Positions 8,762-17,761 of a stretch of 64,000 nucleotides of DNA are shown in pieces. The DNA is taken from contig NZ_JACHMY010000001.1 in the NCBI RefSeq assembly GCF_014205135.1, positions 6,448,001-6,512,000 of the forward strand. The letters are read 5' to 3'. The DNA is from Kribbella italica (GTDB taxonomy: Bacteria > Actinomycetota > Actinomycetes > Propionibacteriales > Kribbellaceae). The position numbers and the translations under genes were made by a program. Each line of letters begins with the position of its first letter. The stretch's first letter is position 1. The notes below the pieces were generated by a model that had not been told where the DNA came from, made no database searches, and saw nothing but the letters and a program-made list of their open reading frames with translations.

Positions 8762-10623
8762 CCGTCGCGACCGGCGACACCCTGGTCAGGATGCGCTTGG
8801 CCGCGCTGCGGCATTCGCTCCGCGACCAGAACAAGGTGAGCTGGATCGCCAGCGGTGCCTTCGTCGGTCTGGTGCTCGCGGGCGGCACGGTCTGGCTCGC
8901 GGTTCGCGGCGACCACGACGTGGTCGCGGTGGCGATCGCCGTGTGGATGCTGGGCTGGGTGGTCGGTCCGCTGTTCGCCGGTGGTGGTGACGAGACGCTC
9001 AAGCCGGAGTACTTCACCATGCTCCCGCTGCCGCCGCGGGCGTTGTCCGGCGGCCTGCTGGCAGCGGCGATGGCCGGTGTGGCGCCTGTCGTCAGCCTGC
9101 TGGCTCTGCTCAGCCTGGCTGTGGTCGGTGCGCAGCTCTCAGTCGTCGCCGTACTGGTCTCGGTGCCCGCACTGCTGCTGCAGCTGCTCTGCTTCGTGCT
9201 GGCGTCCCGGCTCGCGGTTGCGATCTACGGCGTACTCCTGCAGATCCGGTCCGGCGCCGTACTGGCCGCGCTGGTCAATGCGTTCATCCTCGCCTTCACC
9301 GCGCAGGGCTGGGCGCTGATCGCGGCGTACATCACCACCGACGTCCAGGGCGCGATGGCCCAGGCAGCCCGGATCGCTCCCTCTGGTTGGGGTCTGGTCG
9401 CCGTCGAGGCCGCCGGTCGTGGCGACTGGCTGCGAGTGCTGCTCGCGCTGGCCGGCCTGCTGCTCCTGGCCGCCGTGATGTTCGTCGCCTGGTCCGCACT
9501 ACTCGTACGACGGACGACAGCGACCCGCTCAGGTGTCCAGCCCCGCCGCCCGCTGACCGCGTCGGACGCCCGCGGCGCCGCCGCCGGGAAGGAGCTCCGG
9601 TCCTGGACCAGGGACCTGCTCTACGGCCACCGCGCCGTCTTCGCGATCGCGTACGGGGTGTTCTTCTGCCTGATGCCGATCGCCGTCGGCTGGAAGGGCA
9701 TGCTCCCGTGGGCCGGCGCCGCGTCCGTGGTGATGGCCGGCGCGATGTTCGCCAACCTGTACGGCGCGGACGGTACGGCGTACTGGTCGACGCTGATGGT
9801 CCCCGGCTCGTCCAGGTTCGACATCCGCGCCAGGCAGCGTGCCTTCCTGCTCGTCTTCGGCCCGCCGGCGCTGCTGATCACCGTGCTGTTCACCTGGTGG
9901 TCCGGCACCGACACCTGGCCGGTCGTGCTCAGTGTGGTGCCCGCGCTGCTCGGCGGCGCGGCCGGTCTGGTCGTTCTCGCCTCCGTGTACGCCGCGGTGC
10001 CGACCACCGACGCGCACAAGCGGTCCGGCAACCCGCTGAACTCGGGCGAGAACGAGGGCGAGGCGATGGGCCTGGTCTACGTGATGCTCGTGCTCATCTC
10101 GCTCACCGCCGTGCCCGCCCTGGTCGTCGCGCTGCCCGCGGGATGGTGGGGCGTGCCCGTGGGGCTCGCGACCGGCGTACTGGCGTGGTGGGGGTTCGGC
10201 CGGCTCGCGGTGGCGCGGCTGGACGCCCGCGGTCCCGAGCTGCTCACCCTGCTCCGGCACGGACGGACCACCGGCGACCAGGCGAGCGTCACCTCCCTGT
10301 CCGCCAAGATGCAGCTGCTCCCGAAGTGGCAGCGCCACCTGGCCGGCGCCTGTCTCGGCTTCGGTGCGATCCCGCTCTTCCCGCAGGCGGTCGTGCCAGC
10401 GGTCTTCAAGCTCAACGACAACCCTGCCAAGGTGTGGTTCCTCGCCCTGTACGCACCAGGACCGTGGCAGTGGCCGATCATCGTCGCGATGGCATGCCTC
10501 GGCCTCGGCATGTACGGGTACGGCGCGAGCGTCTACTACCGCGCCAGCAAGCTCAAGCTGCCCGCTGTGGACTCACCTGACGCGGACCCACCGGGAGAAG
10601 GGGCGATGCAGCCGGCCTCCTGA
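8746..10623 (+). CDS. ABC-2 type transporter permease
   Basis: Membrane half of the exporter encoded with the preceding ATPase. The GTG at 8746 has GGAGGG about 8 nt upstream and overlaps the ATPase stop by 16 nt. The 625-residue protein has an amphipathic N terminus and about twelve hydrophobic segments in two groups (about 30-290 and 335-600) separated by a basic cytosolic linker around 290-335. That is larger than a simple six-helix ABC-2 permease and suggests an internally duplicated, functionally dimeric subunit. No substrate can be assigned. A terminator is not obvious, and the 3' end overlaps a possible small gene on the other strand. Confidence 0.85.
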   Translation: MAVGLTVATGDTLVRMRLAALRHSLRDQNKVSWIASGAFVGLVLAGGTVWLAVRGDHDVVAVAIAVWMLGWVVGPLFAGGGDETLKPEYFTMLPLPPRALSGGLLAAAMAGVAPVVSLLALLSLAVVGAQLSVVAVLVSVPALLLQLLCFVLASRLAVAIYGVLLQIRSGAVLAALVNAFILAFTAQGWALIAAYITTDVQGAMAQAARIAPSGWGLVAVEAAGRGDWLRVLLALAGLLLLAAVMFVAWSALLVRRTTATRSGVQPRRPLTASDARGAAAGKELRSWTRDLLYGHRAVFAIAYGVFFCLMPIAVGWKGMLPWAGAASVVMAGAMFANLYGADGTAYWSTLMVPGSSRFDIRARQRAFLLVFGPPALLITVLFTWWSGTDTWPVVLSVVPALLGGAAGLVVLASVYAAVPTTDAHKRSGNPLNSGENEGEAMGLVYVMLVLISLTAVPALVVALPAGWWGVPVGLATGVLAWWGFGRLAVARLDARGPELLTLLRHGRTTGDQASVTSLSAKMQLLPKWQRHLAGACLGFGAIPLFPQAVVPAVFKLNDNPAKVWFLALYAPGPWQWPIIVAMACLGLGMYGYGASVYYRASKLKLPAVDSPDADPPGEGAMQPAS

Positions 10624-10779
10624 CGTTGCCCGGTGGCGGGCCGGGCGGGCGTCGACACCCGGCGCGGAGTGCCGGGGATCACCCCGGTGCGGGGTGGTGT
10701 TGGCGCCCAGCAGCATCCAGGCGGCGAGTACGGCGGCGGCAACCAGGCCGAGGACTCCGGCGAAGTCGGTGACAGTCAT
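10573..10779 (-). CDS. Possible small single-pass membrane protein (68 aa)
   Basis: Unrecognised. The ORF starts with ATG at 10779 preceded by GAGAGA, has one clear membrane helix (about residues 8-25, alanine/leucine/valine rich) and a basic, arginine-rich C-terminal tail. It overlaps the last 51 bp of the convergent permease gene. It is divergent from the TrmB/LuxR-type regulator at 10985, with the palindrome at 10858-10882 between them, the usual placement of a regulator and its target. A shorter version ending before the overlap cannot be excluded; homology searching would decide whether it is real. Confidence 0.45.
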   Translation of the reverse strand: MTVTDFAGVLGLVAAAVLAAWMLLGANTTPHRGDPRHSAPGVDARPARHRATSGGRLHRPFSRWVRVR

Positions 10780-10857
10780 GGGGATCTCTCTTCACGGGCT
10801 CGGGCGGGGAGCAACTGGCGGTACACCGGTAGTGACGGCGGCCTGACCAGAACGTGA

Positions 10858-10882
10858 TGGCACTCTCGTGCCAGGAGTGCCA
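10858..10882. promoter_or_regulatory. CIRCE-geometry palindrome upstream of the regulator
   Basis: TGGCACTC (10858-10865), nine spacer bases, GAGTGCCA (10875-10882): a perfect 8-bp inverted repeat. The core GCACTC-N9-GAGTGC is that of the CIRCE operator bound by HrcA. A further copy of the right half (CCAGGAGTGCC) lies at 10898-10908. It sits in the divergent region between the small ORF and the regulator gene. It could serve HrcA or be the regulator's own operator. Confidence 0.6.
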
Positions 10883-10984
10883 GACCTCTGGAATGGCCCA
10901 GGAGTGCCGGATACCGGCCGACTTGCTCGCCACTGCGCTGTTCGGCCTGCTTAGGTGGTGCTTCGAGCACGGGAGGTGGGGCGG

Positions 10985-11962
10985 GTGCAGGACAACGCGT
11001 TGCTGGACGCCCGGGAGGAGCAGGCGTACCGGTTGCTGGTCGGTCTGTCGGTCGCGCGGGCCGCTGAGCTCGCCGAGGTCGCGGAGCTGCCGCAGCAGGA
11101 GGTCGACGAGCTGCTGCAGCGGCTGCAGGCGAAGGGGCTGGTCGCCGTACTGCCGGGCGACGACCCGGTGTTCCGGCCGCTGCCTCCCGACGTAGCCCTC
11201 GGTACGACGCTGCTGCGCCGCCAGGAGTCGCTGGAGTCGGCCCGGAAGACCGTGGCGTCGCTGAGCGAGGAGTTCCGGGCCAGCGCGAGCCGGCGGGACG
11301 CCCACCACCTGGTCGAGGTCATCGTCGGAGCGGACGCGCTGCGGGACCGCCTGCGCGACCTGCAGGAGTCGGCCCGGGAGGAGATCCTCTGGTTCTGCCG
11401 GGCCAACCCACTGGCCATGCAGGGCGCCGAGAACACCGAGGAGTACGGCGCACTGAGCCGCGGCGTCCGCTACCGGGCCATCTACGAGCGGGCCCTGCTG
11501 GAGACACCGGGCGAGCTGGACACCATCGCCGAGGGCATCGGCTGGGGCGAAGAGGCCCGGACCCTGCCGACGCTCCCGGTCCGGCTGGCCATCGTGGACC
11601 GGGCGACGGCGATCTGCCCGCTGGTCCGGGACGACGAGGCGGCGATCGGTGAGCCGACCGCGGCGATCATCGGCCGCGGCCAGCTCCTGGACGCGCTGCT
11701 CGCGCTGTTCGAGAGTCACTGGGAGGCGGCGACGCCGGTCAAGCTCCAGCCGGACGAGGCCGAGGAGGGCGAAGGCCTGGACGGCTCCGAGCGCTTCCTG
11801 CTGTCGCTGATGGTGGCCGGCGTACCGGACAAGTCGATCGCGTCGCAGCTCGGCATCAGCCGTCGTACGGTCCAGCGCCGGCTCGACCGGATGATGGCGC
11901 TGGCCGGTGTCGACACCCGCACCGGGCTCGCCTACCAGGCGGCCAAGCGCAAGTGGTTGTAG
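10985..11962 (+). CDS. TrmB-like / LuxR-type HTH transcriptional regulator
   Basis: Two DNA-binding modules in one protein. An N-terminal winged helix of the TrmB kind (about 1-65: LLDAREEQAYRLLVGL, then AELAEVAELPQQEV and VDELLQRLQAKGLV) is followed by a long middle domain with a coiled stretch and a phospholipase-D-like sugar-sensor fold region, then a C-terminal LuxR-type HTH (GVPDKSIASQLGISRRTVQRRL). The GTG at 10985 is preferred over the ATG at 10955 because GGGAGG lies about 9 nt before it; this gives 325 residues. Upstream lies the 10858-10882 palindrome. Downstream is a convergent giant secreted protease. The family is common in actinomycetes next to small peptides or secreted proteases, but its target here is inference. 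Confidence 0.85.
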   Translation: MQDNALLDAREEQAYRLLVGLSVARAAELAEVAELPQQEVDELLQRLQAKGLVAVLPGDDPVFRPLPPDVALGTTLLRRQESLESARKTVASLSEEFRASASRRDAHHLVEVIVGADALRDRLRDLQESAREEILWFCRANPLAMQGAENTEEYGALSRGVRYRAIYERALLETPGELDTIAEGIGWGEEARTLPTLPVRLAIVDRATAICPLVRDDEAAIGEPTAAIIGRGQLLDALLALFESHWEAATPVKLQPDEAEEGEGLDGSERFLLSLMVAGVPDKSIASQLGISRRTVQRRLDRMMALAGVDTRTGLAYQAAKRKWL

Positions 11963-11963
11963 C

Positions 11964-11994
11964 ACGGCCCGGGCAGACCAGCTGCCCGGGCCGT
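11964..11994. terminator. Bidirectional terminator hairpin
   Basis: Perfect 13-bp inverted repeat (11964-11976 with 11982-11994, ACGGCCCGGGCAG) with a 5-nt loop ACCAG, in the gap between two convergent genes. There is no T-run on either side, as usual for high-GC actinobacterial terminators. Confidence 0.85.
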
Positions 11995-11999
11995 AGTCA

Positions 12000-14900
12000 C
12001 TACTTCAGCCCGTAGGCCCGGATCACCGTCTGGGTGACCTTGTTGCCGGCGTTGTCCGCCGCGGAGACCCGCAGCGAGACCGTGCCCTTGCCGGCCGGTA
12101 CGACGGCGACGTAGTGGCCGAGGGCCCCGACGGCGATGATCCGCCGCCAGCTCTTGCCCTCGTCGAACGACACCTCCGCCTGCAGCGACGTCCTCCGCGC
12201 GGCCGGAGCCCCGGCCTGCTGCTGCACGGTGAAGCCGACGACGTGCGTCCGAGCCGGGACCCGCCCGCTCAGGTCGGTCGGTACGTCGTACCCGACCTGC
12301 AGCAGCGGCAGTGCGGTCGCCTTGTCCTCGGCGGCCTTCTTCGACCGGAAGTCCCACGCGGTCTGGGTCCTGGTCCCCCAGTTCCACTCGCCTTCCGTGT
12401 CCTGCCGCTCGGTCGCCAGCTCCAGCCGGTACGACGCGTCGCCGCTGGTGGTGATCACGTCCTGCCAGGCGTCCGGCAGCTCGGCGACCGTCGACCCGTT
12501 GCGCTTGAGCACCGCGGACGACGAGGTGGTCTCGCCGACCGTGTAGTGCCCGGCCGCGTCGACGAACGACGGCACCCGCAGCGAGAACCGGTCACCGGTC
12601 CGCGTCGACACCACTCCCGGCGCGGCCGCCGGCCGGACCACCGGCTCGAACCAGGACTCGCTCGACGTACCGGTCGTGTAGCTCCGCGGCACCGAGGCCA
12701 TCCCGCCACGCAGCGGGTTCATCGTGTCCCACGTGTAGAGGTGGTGCACCCGGTGCTGCCAGAGCGTGTCGCCCGAGCTGACCCACTCCTCGCGGACCTT
12801 CGGCGTCTCGACGAAGCGCTGCGAGTCGTTCCATGAGTAGTCCTGCCACGGGCGCCAGCCGAACCGCTGCTCCTTGGCCCAGTTGAAGCCGCCGTTGTCG
12901 GCGTACGACGTGTTGATCCGGGCGCTGTTCGCCGCGGTCACGTGGTAGTCGATCTTGGCTGGGACCTGGTTCTTCGAGACCTGGAAGACGTCGTACAGGT
13001 ACGGGCTCGAGGTGGTCAGGGTCAGGTCGATCGTCGCGCGACCGGCCTTGGCCCGGGCGACCAGCTTGGCACCGTCGCGGGCGGTGGTGACCATCGCCGG
13101 GATCGGCTCCCGGTCGCCGACCGGACGCCAGACCGTCCAGGCCGACCAGTCCGACGGCCGGTACAGGATGACGCCGGCCGCACCGGCCTTCGCCGCCGCC
13201 GCGATCTGGTCCTGCTCGCTGCCGCCGCCCCAGCCGTCCTCGCTGGAGGGAATCACGGCGACCGCTCCCTTGACCCCCTTGAAGTCGGGGCCGGGAGCAA
13301 CGAGGCTGAACCGTTTCTTGCCCGCGTACGACGGCGACTGGTGCAGCAGGTTGATGTCCATCGGACCGGAGACACCCGGCGCCGACGCCTGGACCAGCGG
13401 CGCGACCAGCTGCCAGCGCGACGCGAACTCGAAGCTGCCGCCCTGGACCGGCTTGGTCGGCGTGACCAGCACCTGGCTGACCGTGCTGAAGTGCATCACG
13501 CCGTGGGTGATCTTCCGGCCGTTCGGGTACTCGCGGTGCACGTAGTAGCTGAGCACCGCCTGCTGCTCGGACGGCTTCGGCGTGTGGATCGTGATCGGCG
13601 CCGCCTTGCGGGCGTCGACGACGATCTCGCGGTCGCCGGTCACCACGATGTTCGGGTCGGTGATCAGCACGGCCTTCTCGGTCTGCGCCTCGCGCGACTC
13701 GACCAGCCCGTGCATCAGGTAGGTGCCCTCCTCGACCTCGGCCGTGAAGGTCCCGCCGTCGTCGAACCAGCCCAGCGTGTCCGACCGCGAGTTGTCGCCG
13801 AACAGGGTGACCACCGGGACGCCGGTCGGCTGACCGTTCAGGTCGATGCCGCGGAAGGTGACCTTGTGCTTCGGGCCGGACTTGAGCGCGCCGACCGCGG
13901 TCCGGACGCTGACGTTGTCGGCACCGGTGGCCGCGATCCAGCCGCTGAACAGGCCGCGGTCGAGCTTCGCCGGGTCGAGCGCCAGCTGGACGTCGGCCGA
14001 ACCGCCGGCCGGAACCGTCACCGTCGCCGGTACGCCGAACGCGTCCGTCTCGGGCTGGCGAGTGTCCAGGTTGTCCACGTCGACGGCGAGGTTCAGCGTG
14101 ATCGCCGCGGCGGTGTCGTTGCGGTAGGTGATGGTCCGCGCGGTCGCGGTGCTGCCGGTCAGGGTCAGGCCGAAGTCGGCGACACCGGTCGCGTCGACCT
14201 TCTGCGCGACCGCCCGGGCGACGTCGACCCGGCCGGTGCCCTGGGCGTAGACGCTCAGGTCGGGCGTCGTCTTCGCCGTACTGGTCAGCGCGTCCTTGAG
14301 CCGGCCCGCCTTCCAGTCCGGGTGCTGCTGCGCGAGCAGCGCCGCGGCACCGGCGACGTGCGGCGTCGCCATCGACGTCCCGGAGGCGGCGGTGTAGAGG
14401 TTGTCGAGCGGCTGGCCCATCGCCGTACCGGCCGCGCGGGCCGCGACGATGTCGACGCCCGGCGCGGTGATCTCGGGCTTCAGACCGGAGTCGCCGACCC
14501 GCGGGCCGCGGCTGGAGAAGTCCGCGAGCGCGTCGTTGCGGTCGACCGCGCCGACGGTCAGCGCGGCCGCGGCCGCTCCCGGCGAACCGACCGACTCGTC
14601 CGCGCCGTCGTTGCCGGCGGCCACGACGAACAGCGTGCCGGACGCCGCGGTGATGTCGTTGACGGCCTGGCTGAGCGGGTCGGTGCCGTCGGTCGGGCCA
14701 CCACCCAGGCTCATGTTGACCACCTTGGCGCCTTCGGCGGCGGCCCACTCCATCCCGGCGATGATCCAGGACTCGTAGCCGGAGCCGTCGTCGCCGAGCA
14801 CCTTGCCGACCAGCAGGTCGGCCTTCGGCGCGACTCCCTTCCGGGTCCCGCCGGCGCCCGCGCCGGTCCCGGCGATGGTCGCCGCGACGTGCGTGCCGTG

Positions 14901-15695
14901 ACCGAAGTGGTCCTCGGTGCCGGTCGGGCTGGTGGAGAAGTCTTCGGCCTTCTGCACCTTGCCGACCAGGTCCGGGTGGTTGGCGTCGACCCCGGTGTCG
15001 AGAACGGCGACCTCGACACCGCTGCCCTCGTACCCGGCCTGCCAGGCGGCCGGCGCACCGATCTGCGGCACGCTCTTGTCGAGCACCGGCTTGACCTTGC
15101 CGTCGAGCCAGATCTTGGCGACGCCCTGGTCGAGGGTGCGGGCGGTGTGCGATGTCGGCTTGAGCGAGTTCCACAAGGCGGGCAGCTCCGCCTTCGTGGC
15201 GGTGACGGCCGCGCCGCCGATGGAGGCCAGCGGGCGGGTGTCCGTCGTAGCGGTCAGGGACTGGACACGGGCGCCGCCGTCGTACCGGACGATCAGGGGC
15301 AGGGTCGGCGTGGTCGCGTCGCCGAAGCCGTCGGCGATCAGCTCGTCGACGTCGAACAGGTCGGCGTCGACCATGCCGGAGGCGACGTACGGGACGACGT
15401 CGCTGGGCAGGACGCGCAGCCCGCCGTCGACCTCGACGGTGTGGAACGCGAGCTGTTCGCGGCCCGGCGCGGGCTGGACGACGGCGGCCTTCTTGCCGGC
15501 ACCGGCGTCGGTGACCTCGACGACGTCACCGGTGATCAGCGTGACCTTCTGCGACGTGCCCGCCTGGGCGGCGGTCGGGGATGCGGCCGACGGGCCCGGG
15601 GGTGCCGCGGTAGCGGTCAGGCTCGACGTGGTGGCCAGCGCGAGTGCGGCCGCGAGGATGGCGGCGCGACGCTTGCGTGAGGACGGTGGTTTCAT
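12000..15695 (-). CDS. Secreted S8 family serine peptidase (subtilase), 1231 aa
   Basis: Large exported protease. The Sec signal peptide at about 1-32 has a KRR n-region, an Ala/Leu core and an ATAAPP cleavage region. A pro-region follows, then the subtilisin domain with the complete triad: D233 (VLDTGVD), H266 (GHGTHV), oxyanion N362 (AAGND) and S441 (GTSMATPH). The segment about 730-850 looks like a PA-type insertion or domain after the catalytic core. The remaining 450 residues are beta-rich and include a C-terminal domain (TVSLRVSAADNAGN) like carbohydrate- or cell-surface-binding modules. AAGGAG lies 7 nt before ATG 15695. It is convergent with the TrmB/LuxR-type regulator, which may control it. 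Confidence 0.93.
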   Translation of the reverse strand: MKPPSSRKRRAAILAAALALATTSSLTATAAPPGPSAASPTAAQAGTSQKVTLITGDVVEVTDAGAGKKAAVVQPAPGREQLAFHTVEVDGGLRVLPSDVVPYVASGMVDADLFDVDELIADGFGDATTPTLPLIVRYDGGARVQSLTATTDTRPLASIGGAAVTATKAELPALWNSLKPTSHTARTLDQGVAKIWLDGKVKPVLDKSVPQIGAPAAWQAGYEGSGVEVAVLDTGVDANHPDLVGKVQKAEDFSTSPTGTEDHFGHGTHVAATIAGTGAGAGGTRKGVAPKADLLVGKVLGDDGSGYESWIIAGMEWAAAEGAKVVNMSLGGGPTDGTDPLSQAVNDITAASGTLFVVAAGNDGADESVGSPGAAAAALTVGAVDRNDALADFSSRGPRVGDSGLKPEITAPGVDIVAARAAGTAMGQPLDNLYTAASGTSMATPHVAGAAALLAQQHPDWKAGRLKDALTSTAKTTPDLSVYAQGTGRVDVARAVAQKVDATGVADFGLTLTGSTATARTITYRNDTAAAITLNLAVDVDNLDTRQPETDAFGVPATVTVPAGGSADVQLALDPAKLDRGLFSGWIAATGADNVSVRTAVGALKSGPKHKVTFRGIDLNGQPTGVPVVTLFGDNSRSDTLGWFDDGGTFTAEVEEGTYLMHGLVESREAQTEKAVLITDPNIVVTGDREIVVDARKAAPITIHTPKPSEQQAVLSYYVHREYPNGRKITHGVMHFSTVSQVLVTPTKPVQGGSFEFASRWQLVAPLVQASAPGVSGPMDINLLHQSPSYAGKKRFSLVAPGPDFKGVKGAVAVIPSSEDGWGGGSEQDQIAAAAKAGAAGVILYRPSDWSAWTVWRPVGDREPIPAMVTTARDGAKLVARAKAGRATIDLTLTTSSPYLYDVFQVSKNQVPAKIDYHVTAANSARINTSYADNGGFNWAKEQRFGWRPWQDYSWNDSQRFVETPKVREEWVSSGDTLWQHRVHHLYTWDTMNPLRGGMASVPRSYTTGTSSESWFEPVVRPAAAPGVVSTRTGDRFSLRVPSFVDAAGHYTVGETTSSSAVLKRNGSTVAELPDAWQDVITTSGDASYRLELATERQDTEGEWNWGTRTQTAWDFRSKKAAEDKATALPLLQVGYDVPTDLSGRVPARTHVVGFTVQQQAGAPAARRTSLQAEVSFDEGKSWRRIIAVGALGHYVAVVPAGKGTVSLRVSAADNAGNKVTQTVIRAYGLK

Positions 15696-15972
15696 CGGGC
15701 GGACTCCTTCGAGAGGCTAGGGGCAGGCACCTCGTGCTCAGGAGTCTGCGGTGCGGCAGCACGTTTGCGCCCTGTCCATCTCTGCCCTTCCTGTGACATG
15801 GCGCATGAACGCCACCCGAACAACCAGGACGATCGGCTGCCGGGATAGGAAACCGATTTCACCTGCGGTCGAAGAGCTCCACGGAGGGCTGGCGGCCGCC
15901 GCGGACGTCTGCCAGGTTCGTAGCCGACCAGTGACACGTTGTCACTGCCCTCTACGACGTCTGGACGGATTC

Positions 15973-17076
15973 ATGAAACGACGGACTTTCCTTGGCAGTG
16001 TCGCGGCCGCCGGTGTGGGCGCGGCCGTGGCGCCCGGGCTGCTCGCCCCGGCCGTCGCGCAGGCGGCGACGTACAAGAAGCGGGTGACCGGCGCGGACCT
16101 GGACACCAACAGCCGGTGGCAGGTCGCGGGCACCGATCTCGGCATCCCGTACGTGCTGGAGAACGGCTCGATCGGCTACCTGTTCGGCGACACCTTCAAC
16201 TCGCCGTGGCCCGAGCAGCAGAACAACGACTGGCGGTCGCCGGTGATGCTGCGGTCGGCGGTGCACCCGGGCGAGGCCGGCGGGATCGTGTTCGACAGCG
16301 CGGCGAAGGTGGCCGGCAACGGGCGGGCGCCGGAGATCATGCACAACGGCCACAACGGGATCGGCATCGACAACCTCTGGGAGGTGACGGTGATCCCGAA
16401 CGACGGGATCAGCTTCCCCGAGACCGGCCGGCAGCTCGTCTCGTACATGAGCATCGAGCACTGGAACCCGGGCCCGCGCTACTCCCTCTGGAAGTCCCGG
16501 TACGCCGGCCTGGCGTACACCGACAACGGCAACGACTTCGTCCGGACCAACCTGAAGTGGTTCAACGACGCGGACAACGCCGACCCGTTCCAGATGTGGA
16601 CGATGCAGCGTGACGGCGACTGGGTCTACGTGTTCTCGGTCCGGTCCGGCCGCCAGGACGGCCCGATGATGCTGCGGCGTGTCCCGTGGGAGCAGTTGTT
16701 CGACCCGGCGGCGTACCAGGGCTGGGGCTGGAACGGCAGCAACTGGGGCTGGGGCCGCCCGTGCAGCCCGATCCTGAACGGGCGCTTCGGCGAACCCTCG
16801 GTCCGCCGCCTCGGCGACGGCACCTGGGTGATGGCCTACCTGAACTGCGCCACCGGCAACATCGTCACCCGTCGCGCCAACACCCCCGACAGCGCCTGGA
16901 ACAACGAGAAGATCCAGGTCACCTTCGCCCAGGAGCCCTCCCTGTACGGCGGTTTCATCCACCCGTGGTCCGGCGCCGGCGCGAACGAACTGCACCTGAT
17001 GGTCTCCAAGTGGACCCACGGCCCGGCCGGCAACAGCACGGCGTACCACGTCAGCCAGTACGTCGGCAGCGTGTAG
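15973..17076 (+). CDS. Tat-exported DUF4185-domain protein
   Basis: 367 residues. The start at 15973 gives a twin-arginine leader (MKRRTFLG, then an Ala/Val/Gly core and cleavage near AQAA); the longer in-frame start at 15751 would bury it. The mature part fits the DUF4185 fold, a five-bladed glycosidase-like beta-propeller: repeated short strands such as GYLFGDTF, YSLWKSRYAGLAYTDNG, GDWVYVFSVRSGRQ and VMAYLNC. Proteins of this family lie in secreted polysaccharide-degradation loci, but no substrate is established. The gap 15696-15972, shared with the divergent protease, must hold both promoters; I see no clear operator in it. Confidence 0.85.
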   Translation: MKRRTFLGSVAAAGVGAAVAPGLLAPAVAQAATYKKRVTGADLDTNSRWQVAGTDLGIPYVLENGSIGYLFGDTFNSPWPEQQNNDWRSPVMLRSAVHPGEAGGIVFDSAAKVAGNGRAPEIMHNGHNGIGIDNLWEVTVIPNDGISFPETGRQLVSYMSIEHWNPGPRYSLWKSRYAGLAYTDNGNDFVRTNLKWFNDADNADPFQMWTMQRDGDWVYVFSVRSGRQDGPMMLRRVPWEQLFDPAAYQGWGWNGSNWGWGRPCSPILNGRFGEPSVRRLGDGTWVMAYLNCATGNIVTRRANTPDSAWNNEKIQVTFAQEPSLYGGFIHPWSGAGANELHLMVSKWTHGPAGNSTAYHVSQYVGSV

Positions 17077-17093
17077 ACCTGGACAGTTCGTCT

Positions 17094-17116
17094 GCCGTGG
17101 ACGTATCGTCCACGGC
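17094..17116 (+). promoter_or_regulatory. Perfect inverted repeat abutting the regulator start codon
   Basis: GCCGTGGAC (17094-17102), loop GTATC, GTCCACGGC (17108-17116); the ATG begins at the very next base (17117). There is no Shine-Dalgarno sequence. It could be an autoregulatory operator covering the promoter of a leaderless mRNA, or an RNA hairpin that occludes the start. Confidence 0.7.
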
Positions 17117-17761
17117 ATGTCCAGTCCTGAGCTCAAGGCCGAGGTCGATCGGCTCGCGCCGGTCGGCGAGGCGGTTGCCCGGCTGCTGTCGCCGCACGCC
17201 GAAGTGGTGCTGCACGATCCGGCGACCGACCAGGTGGTCGCGATCTGGAACCCGTTGTCGGGGCGGAAGGTCGGGGCGCCGTCGTTGCTCGGCGAGCTGG
17301 ACGAGCTGGCGGAGACCGGGCGCGACGTCTACGGGCCCTACCCGAAGTCGCTGGCCGACGGGCGGCGGCTGTCGAGCGTGAGTGCCGTACTGCGGGACGC
17401 GGACGGCAAGGCCGGGCTGGTGCTGTGCATCAACGTCGACCGGACGGCGTTCGGGGAGGCGGGGCGGATCCTGGCGGCGTTCGCAGCGCCGGTGACCGGG
17501 CAGCCGCGGGTGCTGTTCGAGCACGACTGGACCGAGCGGCTGAACGACGTGGTCGGCGAGTTCGTCCGCGAGCGGGGCGCGCCGGTCGACCGGCTGTCCC
17601 GGGAGGACCGACTCGAGCTGGTCGGGCAGCTGGAAGCGGCCGGCGTACTGAGTCAACGGCGGTCGGTTCCGGCGGTGGCGCGGGCGCTGAAGATCTCCCG
17701 GTCGGCGCTCTACCAACTGCTCGGTGAGGCCCGCAAGGAGCATGATGGCGGCCTTGCCTGA
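17117..17761 (+). CDS. YheO/DauR-like transcriptional regulator (PAS_6 + HTH_22)
   Basis: 214 residues. The N-terminal YheO-like PAS domain (about 15-125) has the family landmarks HAEVVLHD and IWNPLSGRKVG, followed by a VLCINVDRTAF strand. The C-terminal HTH_22 domain (about 165-210) ends with RSVPAVARALKISRSALYQLL. DauR, the best-known member, controls D-arginine use and responds to amino acids. The two downstream genes overlap or touch and encode amino-acid enzymes, which fits a ligand of that kind here. The gene ends 17 nt inside the aminotransferase gene. Its start lies directly behind a perfect inverted repeat. Confidence 0.88.
   Translation: MSSPELKAEVDRLAPVGEAVARLLSPHAEVVLHDPATDQVVAIWNPLSGRKVGAPSLLGELDELAETGRDVYGPYPKSLADGRRLSSVSAVLRDADGKAGLVLCINVDRTAFGEAGRILAAFAAPVTGQPRVLFEHDWTERLNDVVGEFVRERGAPVDRLSREDRLELVGQLEAAGVLSQRRSVPAVARALKISRSALYQLLGEARKEHDGGLA

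Noticed and set aside
10854..11195. A 113-residue plus-strand frame beginning in the palindrome region
   Set aside because: It runs through the TrmB/LuxR gene in another frame, and its Arg/Ser/Cys-rich translation is typical of shadow frames in GC-rich genes.
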